Below, one piece after another: positions 35,464-43,221 of a stretch of DNA of 64,000 nucleotides; within the stretch, counting starts at the first letter, position 1; each line of letters starts with the position of its first letter. A program made the position numbers and the translations under genes. Where the stretch lies: contig CALOBW010000056.1 in assembly GCA_942491525.1 (NCBI GenBank), positions 372,001-436,000 on the forward strand, written 5' to 3'. This stretch comes from CAYWBU01 sp942491525. GTDB lineage: Bacteria > Desulfobacterota > Desulfomonilia > UBA1062. The notes below the pieces were generated by a model. The model saw only the letters and a program-made list of their open reading frames with translations, did not search any database and had not been told where the DNA came from.

Positions 35464-36186
35464 CTAGAAGTACCGCCCCTTAACAATAGCCCTACCCACA
35501 ACAAAGTAAATCCCCGCATCCGCCATCGAAAAGAGTCCCACCCCGGCCCAGGCCCAGGTTGTCAGCTGCAGATTCAATCTTCTGGTTCTCTCATGCATGG
35601 TATCATTGATGTCGTCGCGCTTGCGGCTGGCATAGAGATAGGCTCCCAGCGCCAGCAGCATTGGCAGGGCATAGCCGATGTTGTAGAGCAGGATGCTGCA
35701 ACTGGCCGCCGCAAAGCTCATGTCCGCTGCGGCATACTTCTCGAGGGCAATGATGTAGGGGATGGCCAGCGGAAATGAGGAGGCCGAGATGAAGGCGCCC
35801 ATGCCGCCCGCAAAGAGGCTGTTCATGGACTTGAGGCGGGCCACCATCAGGTTCTGCCTGCGGCTGGGCGCGGCCTTGCGGTTGCGCGCATAGTAGATGG
35901 CGCCGATGGCGGTCATGATGACGCCGCTTAAGAGTTCGGTCAGATAGTACTGGGCGTCGCTCAGGTTGCTGCTGGTGGGAATGTAGTTGCGGATGAACTC
36001 CTGCAGCTGTTCCAGCGCCAGGTAGCCGCCGAGGCCGCACAGCAAGTAGGCGCCGCTGAGGCCCATCAAAAAGGCCAGGCTGTTGCGCAGGGGTTTGTCG
36101 GTGGTCAGCAGCAGTACGAAGATGATGATCTGCTGGGCCGTCGAGAGGCTGTCAAACAGGGATAGGGATAGGGTAAAGGTGATCAT
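35464..36186 (-). CDS. six-helix inner-membrane protein, GAP/LysE-like
   Basis: A 240-residue integral membrane protein with about six hydrophobic helices and a short basic loop (RNRKAAPSRR) in the middle. It resembles the GAP (Sap) and LysE-type small transporter families, but without a decisive motif; a glycolipid- or solute-export role is possible. The ATG at 36186 has AGGAGG seven bases upstream; an open frame 12 codons longer lacks a ribosome site. It is divergent from amrS. Low-specificity annotation. Confidence 0.65.
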   Translation of the reverse strand: MITFTLSLSLFDSLSTAQQIIIFVLLLTTDKPLRNSLAFLMGLSGAYLLCGLGGYLALEQLQEFIRNYIPTSSNLSDAQYYLTELLSGVIMTAIGAIYYARNRKAAPSRRQNLMVARLKSMNSLFAGGMGAFISASSFPLAIPYIIALEKYAAADMSFAAASCSILLYNIGYALPMLLALGAYLYASRKRDDINDTMHERTRRLNLQLTTWAWAGVGLFSMADAGIYFVVGRAIVKGRYF

Positions 36187-36293
36187 TGAAGTCCTCCTAC
36201 TACCTATGGGGGCGTAAGACAAGTACGATGAATTTGCCCCTTTAAATCTGGATAGTTTGGGCTATAATAACTCTGTTTCAAAGGAGACTCGAT

Positions 36294-37304
36294 ATGCAGG
36301 AAGCCATCTACTGGCAGCGCGGTGCCAATAACAGCGTTATCTGTGAGCTCTGTCCGCATAATTGTCATATCAAGCCCGGCAAGGTCGGCATCTGCGGTGT
36401 CCGCGAGAACCAGAACGGGGTGCTCTGCTCGCTGGTCTACGGCCTGGCCTGTTCCGGCGCGGTTGATCCGGTGGAGAAGAAGCCCCTCTACCATGTGCTG
36501 CCCGGCGAGCTGGCCTTCTCGATCGCCACGGTGGGCTGCAACCTGCGGTGCCAGTTCTGTCAGAACGCGGCCATCTCCCAGTATCCCCATGAGCAGGGCG
36601 GGGTCACCGGCCAGGAGTTTGCCCCGGAGGAGGTGGTGGCCCAGGCCAAACGTCACGGCTGCCGCATCATCGCCTACACCTACACCGAGCCGACCATCTA
36701 TGCCGAGTACATGCTGGATACGGCCCGCATCGCTCATGAGCAGGGCATTCTGAACAGCATGGTCACCAACGGCTACACCTCGATCAAACTGATCGAGAAT
36801 GAGTTGAAGGGTCTGATTGACGCCGCCAACATCGACCTCAAGGCCTTCAGTGATGACTTCTATAGGCGCCTCTGCGGCGCAAAGCTGCAGCCGGTGCTGG
36901 ATGCCATCCGGGCCTACCATGCCGCCGGCATCTGGATTGAGCTGACCACCCTGCTGATACCTGGCGAGAATGACTCTGATGAGGAGCTCAAAAAGCTGGC
37001 CGACTTCATCGTCAGCGTCGACCCTGACATCCCCTGGCACATCAGCCGCTACCATCCCAGCTACAACTACTTCAAGGCCGCTCCGACACCGCTGGCTGAT
37101 TTGGAACGCGCCTACAACATAGGTCTGGATGCTGGTCTGAACTTCGTGTATACAGGCAATGTTACAGGCCACAAGGGTGATAACACCTTCTGCCCTGGCT
37201 GCGGTCGGCAGATCATCACCCGCGAGGGCTTTGCAATGCGTGAAAGCAAGATAGAGAATGGCCACTGTCAGCACTGCAACCAACTGATTGCCGGACGATT
37301 CTGA
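36294..37304 (+). CDS. amrS: AmmeMemoRadiSam-system radical SAM enzyme
   Basis: A 336-residue radical SAM protein related to pyruvate-formate-lyase-activating enzymes. The [4Fe-4S]/SAM motif is CNLRCQFC (Cys82, Cys86, Cys89). An N-terminal cysteine set (CELCPHNC and GICG) and two C-terminal CxxC pairs (CPGC, CQHC) are typical of AmrS. In many genomes it accompanies AMMECR1 and Memo proteins; neither is adjacent here. The chemistry is not settled as far as I know. AAAGGAG lies just before the ATG. The next gene starts 22 bases after the stop, so it may head the operon running into polA. Confidence 0.9.
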   Translation: MQEAIYWQRGANNSVICELCPHNCHIKPGKVGICGVRENQNGVLCSLVYGLACSGAVDPVEKKPLYHVLPGELAFSIATVGCNLRCQFCQNAAISQYPHEQGGVTGQEFAPEEVVAQAKRHGCRIIAYTYTEPTIYAEYMLDTARIAHEQGILNSMVTNGYTSIKLIENELKGLIDAANIDLKAFSDDFYRRLCGAKLQPVLDAIRAYHAAGIWIELTTLLIPGENDSDEELKKLADFIVSVDPDIPWHISRYHPSYNYFKAAPTPLADLERAYNIGLDAGLNFVYTGNVTGHKGDNTFCPGCGRQIITREGFAMRESKIENGHCQHCNQLIAGRF

Positions 37305-37326
37305 TGGCTGTTTTTCGAGGAGATCG

Positions 37327-38679
37327 ATGAAAAAGAGCAAGTCTGACGCATTTTTGCGTGAAACTAAATCGGGCTGGGAGGTCCTGAAGCGTAAAGAGAA
37401 GACGCTGCAGGCATTCTGTGACAACTATCTGGATTTTATCTCAAAGGCCAAGACCGAGCGCGAGGCTGTGCAGTATGTCAAGGGCTCGCTCAAGGGCAAG
37501 CACAATCTGCATGTGGTTGAGAACCGCGGCAAGGCCATCGCCATCTGCCGCAAGGGCAGCCGTCCTCTAAGCGACGGCGTGCGCATCATCATTTCGCATC
37601 TGGATTCGCCGCGCCTGGACCTCAAGGCCAATCCGCTCTATGAGGACTGTGAGCTGGCCATGCTCAAGACCCACTACTACGGCGGCATCAAGAAGTATCA
37701 GTGGCTGGCGCGGCCCCTGGCGCTGCACGGCGTCATCATTAAGGGCGACGGCAAGAGCCTCGAGATCGTAATCGGCGAGGACCCGTCTGATCCCTGCTTC
37801 ACCATTGAGGATCTGCTGCCCCATCTGGCGCGTAATGTTCAGACCGGCAAGATCGTTGCGGATGCGTTCAAGGGCGAGAAGCTCAACATCATCTGCGGCT
37901 CGCGCCCGGCGCTGGATGAGAAGGACAAGCAGATCAAACGCCGCATCATGACCCTGCTCAACGAGAAGTATGGCCTGATCGAAGAGGATTTCATCTCCGC
38001 CGACCTGGAGGTCGTGCCGGCCGGCCCGGGCCGCAGCGTGGGCCTGGATAGCTCCATGATCGGCGCCTACGGCCAGGATGATCGGGTCTGCTCCTGGGCC
38101 GCCCTGCAGGCCGTGCTTGACAGCAAACGTCATGAACATACGATCATTGCCATGCTGGTGGACAAGGAGGAGATCGGCTCCGACGGCAATACCGGCGCCA
38201 AGAGCATGTTTATCGAAGAGGTTATCTGGGAGCTGGCCGAGAAGTTTGGCGAAGAGGTGGTCCCCTCACGGGTGCTCTACCGCTCCAAGGCCATCTCCGG
38301 CGACGTCAACGGCGCCCTGGACCCTGAATATCCCGAGGTGCATGAGAAAGCCAACGCCGCCCGTTTCGGCCACGGCATCTGTGTGACCAAGTTTACCGGC
38401 TCCGGCGGCAAGTACTCCGCCAATGAGGCCCATGCCGAATATATGGGCTGGATCCGCCAGATGCTCAACCGGCGCCGCATCCCCTGGCAGACCGGTGAAC
38501 TCGGCAAGGTTGACGAGGGCGGCGGCGGAACCGTGGCCAAGTATCTGGCCGCATACGGCATGGACATCGTTGACATGGGCCCGGCCCTGCTCTCGATGCA
38601 CTCGCCCTTTGAGCTGGCGTCCAAGGCCGACATCTACGCCACCTACCTGGCCTATCTGGCCTTCCTGGAGGAGCGATGA
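37327..38679 (+). CDS. M18-family metalloaminopeptidase
   Basis: A 450-residue zinc aminopeptidase of family M18 (aspartyl aminopeptidase / aminopeptidase I type), cytoplasmic. The dinuclear zinc ligands are recognisable: SHLDSPRLDLK, YGQDDRVCSW, DKEEIGSDGNTG (catalytic Glu pair) and a late His-containing segment (HAEYMGW, SMHSPFE). M18 enzymes form large tetrahedral dodecamers and remove N-terminal acidic or hydrophobic residues. GAGGAG precedes the ATG at 37327. The stop overlaps the next gene in an ATGA arrangement, so the histidine-kinase-like gene is translationally coupled to it. Confidence 0.92.
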   Translation: MKKSKSDAFLRETKSGWEVLKRKEKTLQAFCDNYLDFISKAKTEREAVQYVKGSLKGKHNLHVVENRGKAIAICRKGSRPLSDGVRIIISHLDSPRLDLKANPLYEDCELAMLKTHYYGGIKKYQWLARPLALHGVIIKGDGKSLEIVIGEDPSDPCFTIEDLLPHLARNVQTGKIVADAFKGEKLNIICGSRPALDEKDKQIKRRIMTLLNEKYGLIEEDFISADLEVVPAGPGRSVGLDSSMIGAYGQDDRVCSWAALQAVLDSKRHEHTIIAMLVDKEEIGSDGNTGAKSMFIEEVIWELAEKFGEEVVPSRVLYRSKAISGDVNGALDPEYPEVHEKANAARFGHGICVTKFTGSGGKYSANEAHAEYMGWIRQMLNRRRIPWQTGELGKVDEGGGGTVAKYLAAYGMDIVDMGPALLSMHSPFELASKADIYATYLAYLAFLEER

Positions 38680-39308
38680 AGGATAAAGTGATCTGGCACG
38701 CCGGCAGCCTGCTGGGGGGCATGGTGCACAATCTGAATACGCCCCTGATGTGGGTCATGGGCCGCTCCCAGCTGATGGAGGCCCGCAATGAAAATATGCA
38801 GCCCGGCATGAGCGACGATCAGGTCGTCAAGGCGCAGGAGAAGAATGCCAAAGATCTGCGCTCGATCGCCGAAGGTGCTGAAAAAATTGACTATATCCTA
38901 AAGGGTATCGGCTACAAGATTCAGATGGCCAACGAGGGCATGACTTCGGTCGAACTCAAGGACTATCTGATGCATGAAACCAACTTCATGATGGGCGACA
39001 TGCGCTTCAAGCATGAGACCGATACCGAGTTTGACTTTGAGAACTCCCCGGCGCGTTATGTGCGCGTGGACTACAATGCGCTCTCCTGGGCCGTGGTCGG
39101 CAGCATCAATGTCATCCTGGAGAATACCGAGAAGGGCCGCAGCCTGCGCGTGGCCCTGGATAACGGCGTCATCGCCATCAGCTCGCCCCAGTTGCAGCTG
39201 GACGGTGCGGTCAGGGCCAGCCTTGAAGAGGCCTGTGCCGGCCTTGAAGGAGCGGCCGTTGTCTCGATCACGCCTGAGGGTGTGCGCATCACGGTTAACG
39301 ATCTCTGA
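38676..39308 (+). CDS. degenerate histidine-kinase-like protein
   Basis: A 210-residue cytoplasmic protein. The start looks like the H-box of a sensor kinase dimerisation domain (LLGGMVHNLNTPLMWVMG, His18 in the phosphoacceptor position). Residues 133-151 (DYNALSWAVVGSINVILENT) look like an N-box remnant, but the G1/F/G2 ATP-binding motifs are missing, so it should not bind ATP. It may be a phosphotransfer or docking protein, or a decaying kinase. It overlaps the M18 gene by 4 bases and the Nudix gene by 1 base, so all three are coupled. The kinase relation is an inference from short motifs. Confidence 0.7.
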   Translation: MKDKVIWHAGSLLGGMVHNLNTPLMWVMGRSQLMEARNENMQPGMSDDQVVKAQEKNAKDLRSIAEGAEKIDYILKGIGYKIQMANEGMTSVELKDYLMHETNFMMGDMRFKHETDTEFDFENSPARYVRVDYNALSWAVVGSINVILENTEKGRSLRVALDNGVIAISSPQLQLDGAVRASLEEACAGLEGAAVVSITPEGVRITVNDL

Positions 39309-39763
39309 TGAGCGTTAAGATCCTGACCTGCCCCGAGTGTGGCGCTGAACAGAAGATCTACAGCGGCCCCTCGGCCACGGTGGATGCCATCATCGAGTAT
39401 GAGGGCGGCATCGTGCTGATCGAGCGCCAGAACGAACCCTTCGGCTGGGCCCTGCCCGGCGGCTTCGTGGATGAGGGCGAGAGCGTCGAGACGGCCGTTG
39501 TGCGCGAAACCCTCGAAGAGACATCACTTGAGCTGAGCGACATCAAACTGCTGAATGTTTACTCCGACCCTCAGCGCGACCCGCGCCAGCACACCCTGAG
39601 CGTCGTCTTTGTGGGGCAGGGCGAAGGTCTGCTCAGGGCCAGCGATGATGCGGCCAATGCTGAAGTTTTCAGCCTCGATCAGCTGCCCGCCAACCTCTGC
39701 TTTGACCACGCCCAAATCCTGAGCGACTACCGGTCCTGGAAAAACGGGCTGCTCTTGAAATAA
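39308..39763 (+). CDS. Nudix hydrolase
   Basis: A 151-residue pyrophosphohydrolase. The Nudix box GGFVDEGESVETAVVRET-LEET is intact at the metal-binding glutamates (RETLEE), with Thr-Ser instead of the usual Gly-U near the end. An N-terminal CPEC pair suggests a single zinc knuckle half-site. The fold resembles the ADP-ribose/NADH pyrophosphatase-like group. It starts in a TGATG overlap with the previous gene and lies 10 bases before polA, with which it is surely co-transcribed; a house-cleaning role for damaged nucleotides beside a polymerase would fit but is not shown. Confidence 0.9.
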   Translation: MSVKILTCPECGAEQKIYSGPSATVDAIIEYEGGIVLIERQNEPFGWALPGGFVDEGESVETAVVRETLEETSLELSDIKLLNVYSDPQRDPRQHTLSVVFVGQGEGLLRASDDAANAEVFSLDQLPANLCFDHAQILSDYRSWKNGLLLK

Positions 39764-39773
39764 GGACATCCAC

Positions 39774-42353
39774 ATGAAAATATATCTGATCGACGGCAGC
39801 TCCTATATCTACCGGGCCTTCTACGCCATGCGCTCCCTGACCACCTCCAAGGGCCAGCCCTCGAATGCGGTCTACATCTTTGCGCGCATGCTGATCAAGC
39901 TGCTCAAGGATGAGCAGCCCGAATACATCTGCTTTGTCAAGGATGCCAAGGGTGAGACCCACCGCCATGAGATGTATGCCGAATACAAGGCCAACCGTCA
40001 GCGCATGCCCGAAGACCTGGTCGTTCAGATTCCCTACATCCATGATGTGGTGCGGGCGCTGGGCATCCCCGAGATCGAGCAGCAGGGGCTGGAGGCCGAC
40101 GACCTGATCGCGGCCCTGGCCGGATCCTACCGCGACCGGGCCGAAGTGCTGGTGGTCTCGGGCGACAAGGATCTGATGCAGCTGGTCGACGGGCGGGTCA
40201 CGGTCTGGGACACCCTGAAGGATAAGCGCTTTGACGCGGCGGCCGTTGAGGAGAAGTTTGGTGTCGGTCCCGAGTATGTGGCTGACTATCTGGCCATCAT
40301 GGGCGACAGCTCGGACAACGTGCCGGGCGTGCCCGGCCTGGGGGCCAAGGGCGCGGCCAAGCTGATCGCAGAGTGGGGCCACCTGGAGAACATTATTGAG
40401 AACGCCGGATCACTGACCCCACCGCGGGCCAGCAAGGCCATCGCCGAAAATATTGAGCAGGCGCGCCTGAGCCTGGAGCTGGTCAAACTTGATATGGCAT
40501 ATGACGCCGGCCTGAGTCTGGAGGAGTTGAAGATCAGGCCCCAGGACACGGAGAAGCTGGTTGAGATCTTCAGCGAGCTGGAGTTCAAGGGCCTGGTCAA
40601 AGATTTCGCCGGCAAAGAGCCTGAGGCGGCACCGGCTGCCAGAGCCGAGGTGAAGATTGATTACGCCGCACCAAAGAAGTTAAGCGGCGAGGCCGGCTTC
40701 TACTACCTGAACGGGCTCGGCTCGGCCGTGGCCAGGGGAGCAGATGTTAATGTGCAGCTGGCGCCCCAGACCCTCTGGGATGCGGACAGCTCGCTGGATA
40801 CCATCTGCGATGCGAGCCTCGATCTGACCGTCTATGATGCCAAGGAGCTGCTGCGTTCAGCCGCCAGAGAGCAGAAGGTCTGCAAGGCGCAGCTCTTTGA
40901 CGTGCTGCTGGCGGCCTACTGCGTGGACGCCTCAACCGGCACCGCCACCCTGGAGCAGCTGGCCGGCAACTATCTGGATCAGCACCTGCACACGGTCAAG
41001 GAGCTGACCGGCAGCGGGCGCGCGGCGCGTTCGCTCTCGTCGATTGCCAAAGCCGAGGCCGGACCCTTCCTGGCCAGCCATGCCGCGGCCCTGAGCGCGC
41101 TGCGTGAGAAGCTCACTCAGGAGCTGGACGCTTCCGGCACCAGAAAGGTCTATGACGAGATGGAGCTGCCGCTGATGCAGGTTCTGAGTGAGATGGAGAT
41201 TGTCGGCATGGCCCTTGACAGCGAGGTGCTCAGGAAGATCTCGATCGAGATCAGCTCCCAGGTCGCCACCCTGGAATCGGACATCTACGCCATGGCCGGC
41301 CAGCAGTTCAACATCAACTCCACCCAGCAGCTGGGCAAGATCCTCTTTGAGGAGCTCGGCCTGCCCGTGATCAAGAAGACCAAGACCGGCTACTCCACCG
41401 ACAACAAGGTTCTCAACACCCTGGCGCGCGACTTTGAGCTGCCGGCCAAGATTATCGAGTACCGCACCCTGACCAAGCTGCAGAACACCTATGTTGAGGC
41501 GTTGCCCAAGCTGATCAATCCGCAGACGGGCCGTCTGCACGGCAAGTTCAACCAGGCCGTGACCGCCACCGGGCGCATCTCGTCATCCGAGCCCAACCTG
41601 CAGAATATACCCATTCGTTCCGAGCTGGGCCGTCGCATCCGCGAGGCCTTTGTGGCGCCCGCCGGCTACAAATTTCTGAGTGCGGACTACTCTCAGATTG
41701 AACTTCGGGTGCTGGCCCACATCACCCAGGACCCGACCCTCTTGGAGTCGTTCAACAATGATTTGGATATCCATGCCAGGACCGCCGCCGAGGTTTTCGG
41801 CGTGCCGCTGGATGAGGTCACCCCCAACCAGCGCCGCGAGGCCAAGGTGATCAATTTCGGCATCATCTACGGCATGGGGCCGCACAAGCTTTCCGGTGAG
41901 CTCGGCATCCGGCAGAAGGTGGCCAAGGAGTACATTGAGAACTACCTGGCCAAGTATCCCGGCGTGCGCGACTACATGGAGCGCATCTGCAATGAGGCCG
42001 CCGAGACCGGCTTTGTGACCACCCTGATGGGCCGCCGCCGCTCAATCGCCGGCATCAACTCGCGCAATTTCAACGAGCGCGAAGGCGCCAAACGCATCGC
42101 CATCAACACCCCCATGCAGGGCACGGCCGCCGATATCATTAAGGTCGCCATGATCCGCATCCAGCAGAAGCTGGCGGGCATGCAGTCACGCATGCTGCTG
42201 CAGGTGCACGATGAACTGCTCTTTGAGGTACATGAGAGCGAGATCGATCAAGTTAAAGCGCTGGTTAAAAGCGAGATGGAGAACGCCTATCAGCTGGATG
42301 TGCCCCTGATTGTTGATATGGGGATCGGGGATAATTGGGCTGAGGCGCATTAG
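39774..42353 (+). CDS. polA: DNA polymerase I, proofreading domain degenerate
   Basis: An 859-residue polymerase: 5'-3' exonuclease domain (about 1-290; IDGSSYIYRAFYAM, SGDKDLMQL, GDSSDNVPGVPG), a middle 3'-5' exonuclease-like domain (about 300-470), and the polymerase domain (about 470-859) with DYSQIELRVLAH (about 638), RREAKVINFGIIYGM (O helix) and QVHDELLFEV (about 808). In the middle domain the catalytic Asp-x-Glu of Exo I is absent (the strand reads GFYYLNGLG), and the later aspartates are not in their expected motifs, so proofreading is probably lost, as in Taq polymerase. It fills gaps in repair and Okazaki-fragment processing. Confidence 0.97.
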   Translation: MKIYLIDGSSYIYRAFYAMRSLTTSKGQPSNAVYIFARMLIKLLKDEQPEYICFVKDAKGETHRHEMYAEYKANRQRMPEDLVVQIPYIHDVVRALGIPEIEQQGLEADDLIAALAGSYRDRAEVLVVSGDKDLMQLVDGRVTVWDTLKDKRFDAAAVEEKFGVGPEYVADYLAIMGDSSDNVPGVPGLGAKGAAKLIAEWGHLENIIENAGSLTPPRASKAIAENIEQARLSLELVKLDMAYDAGLSLEELKIRPQDTEKLVEIFSELEFKGLVKDFAGKEPEAAPAARAEVKIDYAAPKKLSGEAGFYYLNGLGSAVARGADVNVQLAPQTLWDADSSLDTICDASLDLTVYDAKELLRSAAREQKVCKAQLFDVLLAAYCVDASTGTATLEQLAGNYLDQHLHTVKELTGSGRAARSLSSIAKAEAGPFLASHAAALSALREKLTQELDASGTRKVYDEMELPLMQVLSEMEIVGMALDSEVLRKISIEISSQVATLESDIYAMAGQQFNINSTQQLGKILFEELGLPVIKKTKTGYSTDNKVLNTLARDFELPAKIIEYRTLTKLQNTYVEALPKLINPQTGRLHGKFNQAVTATGRISSSEPNLQNIPIRSELGRRIREAFVAPAGYKFLSADYSQIELRVLAHITQDPTLLESFNNDLDIHARTAAEVFGVPLDEVTPNQRREAKVINFGIIYGMGPHKLSGELGIRQKVAKEYIENYLAKYPGVRDYMERICNEAAETGFVTTLMGRRRSIAGINSRNFNEREGAKRIAINTPMQGTAADIIKVAMIRIQQKLAGMQSRMLLQVHDELLFEVHESEIDQVKALVKSEMENAYQLDVPLIVDMGIGDNWAEAH

Positions 42354-42373
42354 AGTTTTTTAATATTGGCAGC

Positions 42374-42450
42374 GTCGTCCTCGCGAATGCGGGGACCCAG
42401 CGTCTTATGGTTTTGTAAGACACTGGATTCCGGGTCATGCCCGGAATGAC
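42374..42450. repeat. interspersed inverted-repeat element (GTC...GAC ends)
   Basis: Two roughly complementary arms (42374-42406 and 42417-42450) begin GTCGTCC and end GGAATGAC and meet around CGTCTT/AAGACAC. Each arm contains its own small hairpin (CGCGAATGCG region; TTCCGGGTCATGCCCGGAA). This is the layout of the common intergenic palindromic repeats with the theme GTCATTCCCGCG...GGGAATCCAG seen in many proteobacteria. It lies just after polA and could also act as its terminator. Only one copy is in the window. Confidence 0.6.
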
Positions 42451-42585
42451 AGATGATATGTCCCAATTAACGCTAAAACTCCCAATCTCCGTTCCCAAAC
42501 CAGCCAATACCGCGAAGGCCTTGTTGACGTAGCCCGAATATAATATGATGGCATCTGATCAACATTTGTAATGTGAGGAGTGCTT

Positions 42586-43221
42586 GTGTCTGATTTAAGT
42601 TATTGGCTGCTGTTCTTTTCGGCGGCGTTTGCCTTGAATGTCGCGCCGGGGCCGGACCTGATCTATATTCTGACCAAGACCATCGCCAACGGTAAGCGGG
42701 TTGGGGTTGCGTCTGCCCTCGGGGTGTGTACCGGGGCCCTGTTTCATATTCTGGCCGCGGCTGCTGGCCTGTCGGCCATTCTGGTTTCGTCGGCTTTTGC
42801 CTTTACGCTGGTCAAGTATATCGGCGCCGGCTACCTGCTCTATCTGGCCTGGCAATCATTCCGCTCGGCCGGCACGAGTCTCAATGTTGACGGCCAGGGC
42901 CAGTCTGCCGAGTCGCCCCGGGCGGCTTTCAGGCAGGGGGTTCTGGTCGATATCCTGAATCCCAAGGTGGCCATCTTCTTCATGGCCTTCCTGCCCCAGT
43001 TTGTGCGCGAGGGCCATGGGGCCGTCCCGCTCCAGCTTATTTCGCTGGGGCTGCTGGTGGTGGCCGTGGCCATTGTGGTTGAAGTTATCTATGTTCTGTG
43101 CGCCTCAAGACTGACTGCGCGGGTCAGAAAGAGCCCCAGGCTGAGTGTCTGGCTGGACCGGGCCGTGGGTACGATATTTGTCGCGCTCGGGCTGAAGCTG
43201 GCCGTCAGCTCAAATGGTTGA
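42586..43221 (+). CDS. LysE/RhtB-family exporter
   Basis: A 211-residue inner-membrane protein with six hydrophobic helices. The N-terminal FALNVAPGPDLIYIL and GLGxxxG-like GVASALGVCTGALFH segments are typical of the LysE/RhtB amino-acid exporters. The GTG at 42586 is preferred because GTGAGGAG lies just upstream and the family N-terminus (MSDLSYW) begins there. The exported compound is unknown. It overlaps the next gene by 8 bases, so the two are coupled. Confidence 0.88.
   Translation: MSDLSYWLLFFSAAFALNVAPGPDLIYILTKTIANGKRVGVASALGVCTGALFHILAAAAGLSAILVSSAFAFTLVKYIGAGYLLYLAWQSFRSAGTSLNVDGQGQSAESPRAAFRQGVLVDILNPKVAIFFMAFLPQFVREGHGAVPLQLISLGLLVVAVAIVVEVIYVLCASRLTARVRKSPRLSVWLDRAVGTIFVALGLKLAVSSNG

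Noticed and set aside
36234..36268. promoter for amrS with a good TATAAT box
   Set aside because: The -10 box at 36263 is perfect, but no acceptable -35 lies at 16-18 bases, so I did not list it as a feature.
42500..42545. promoter for the LysE exporter (TTGACG and TATAAT)
   Set aside because: The two boxes are only 9 bases apart, far too close.
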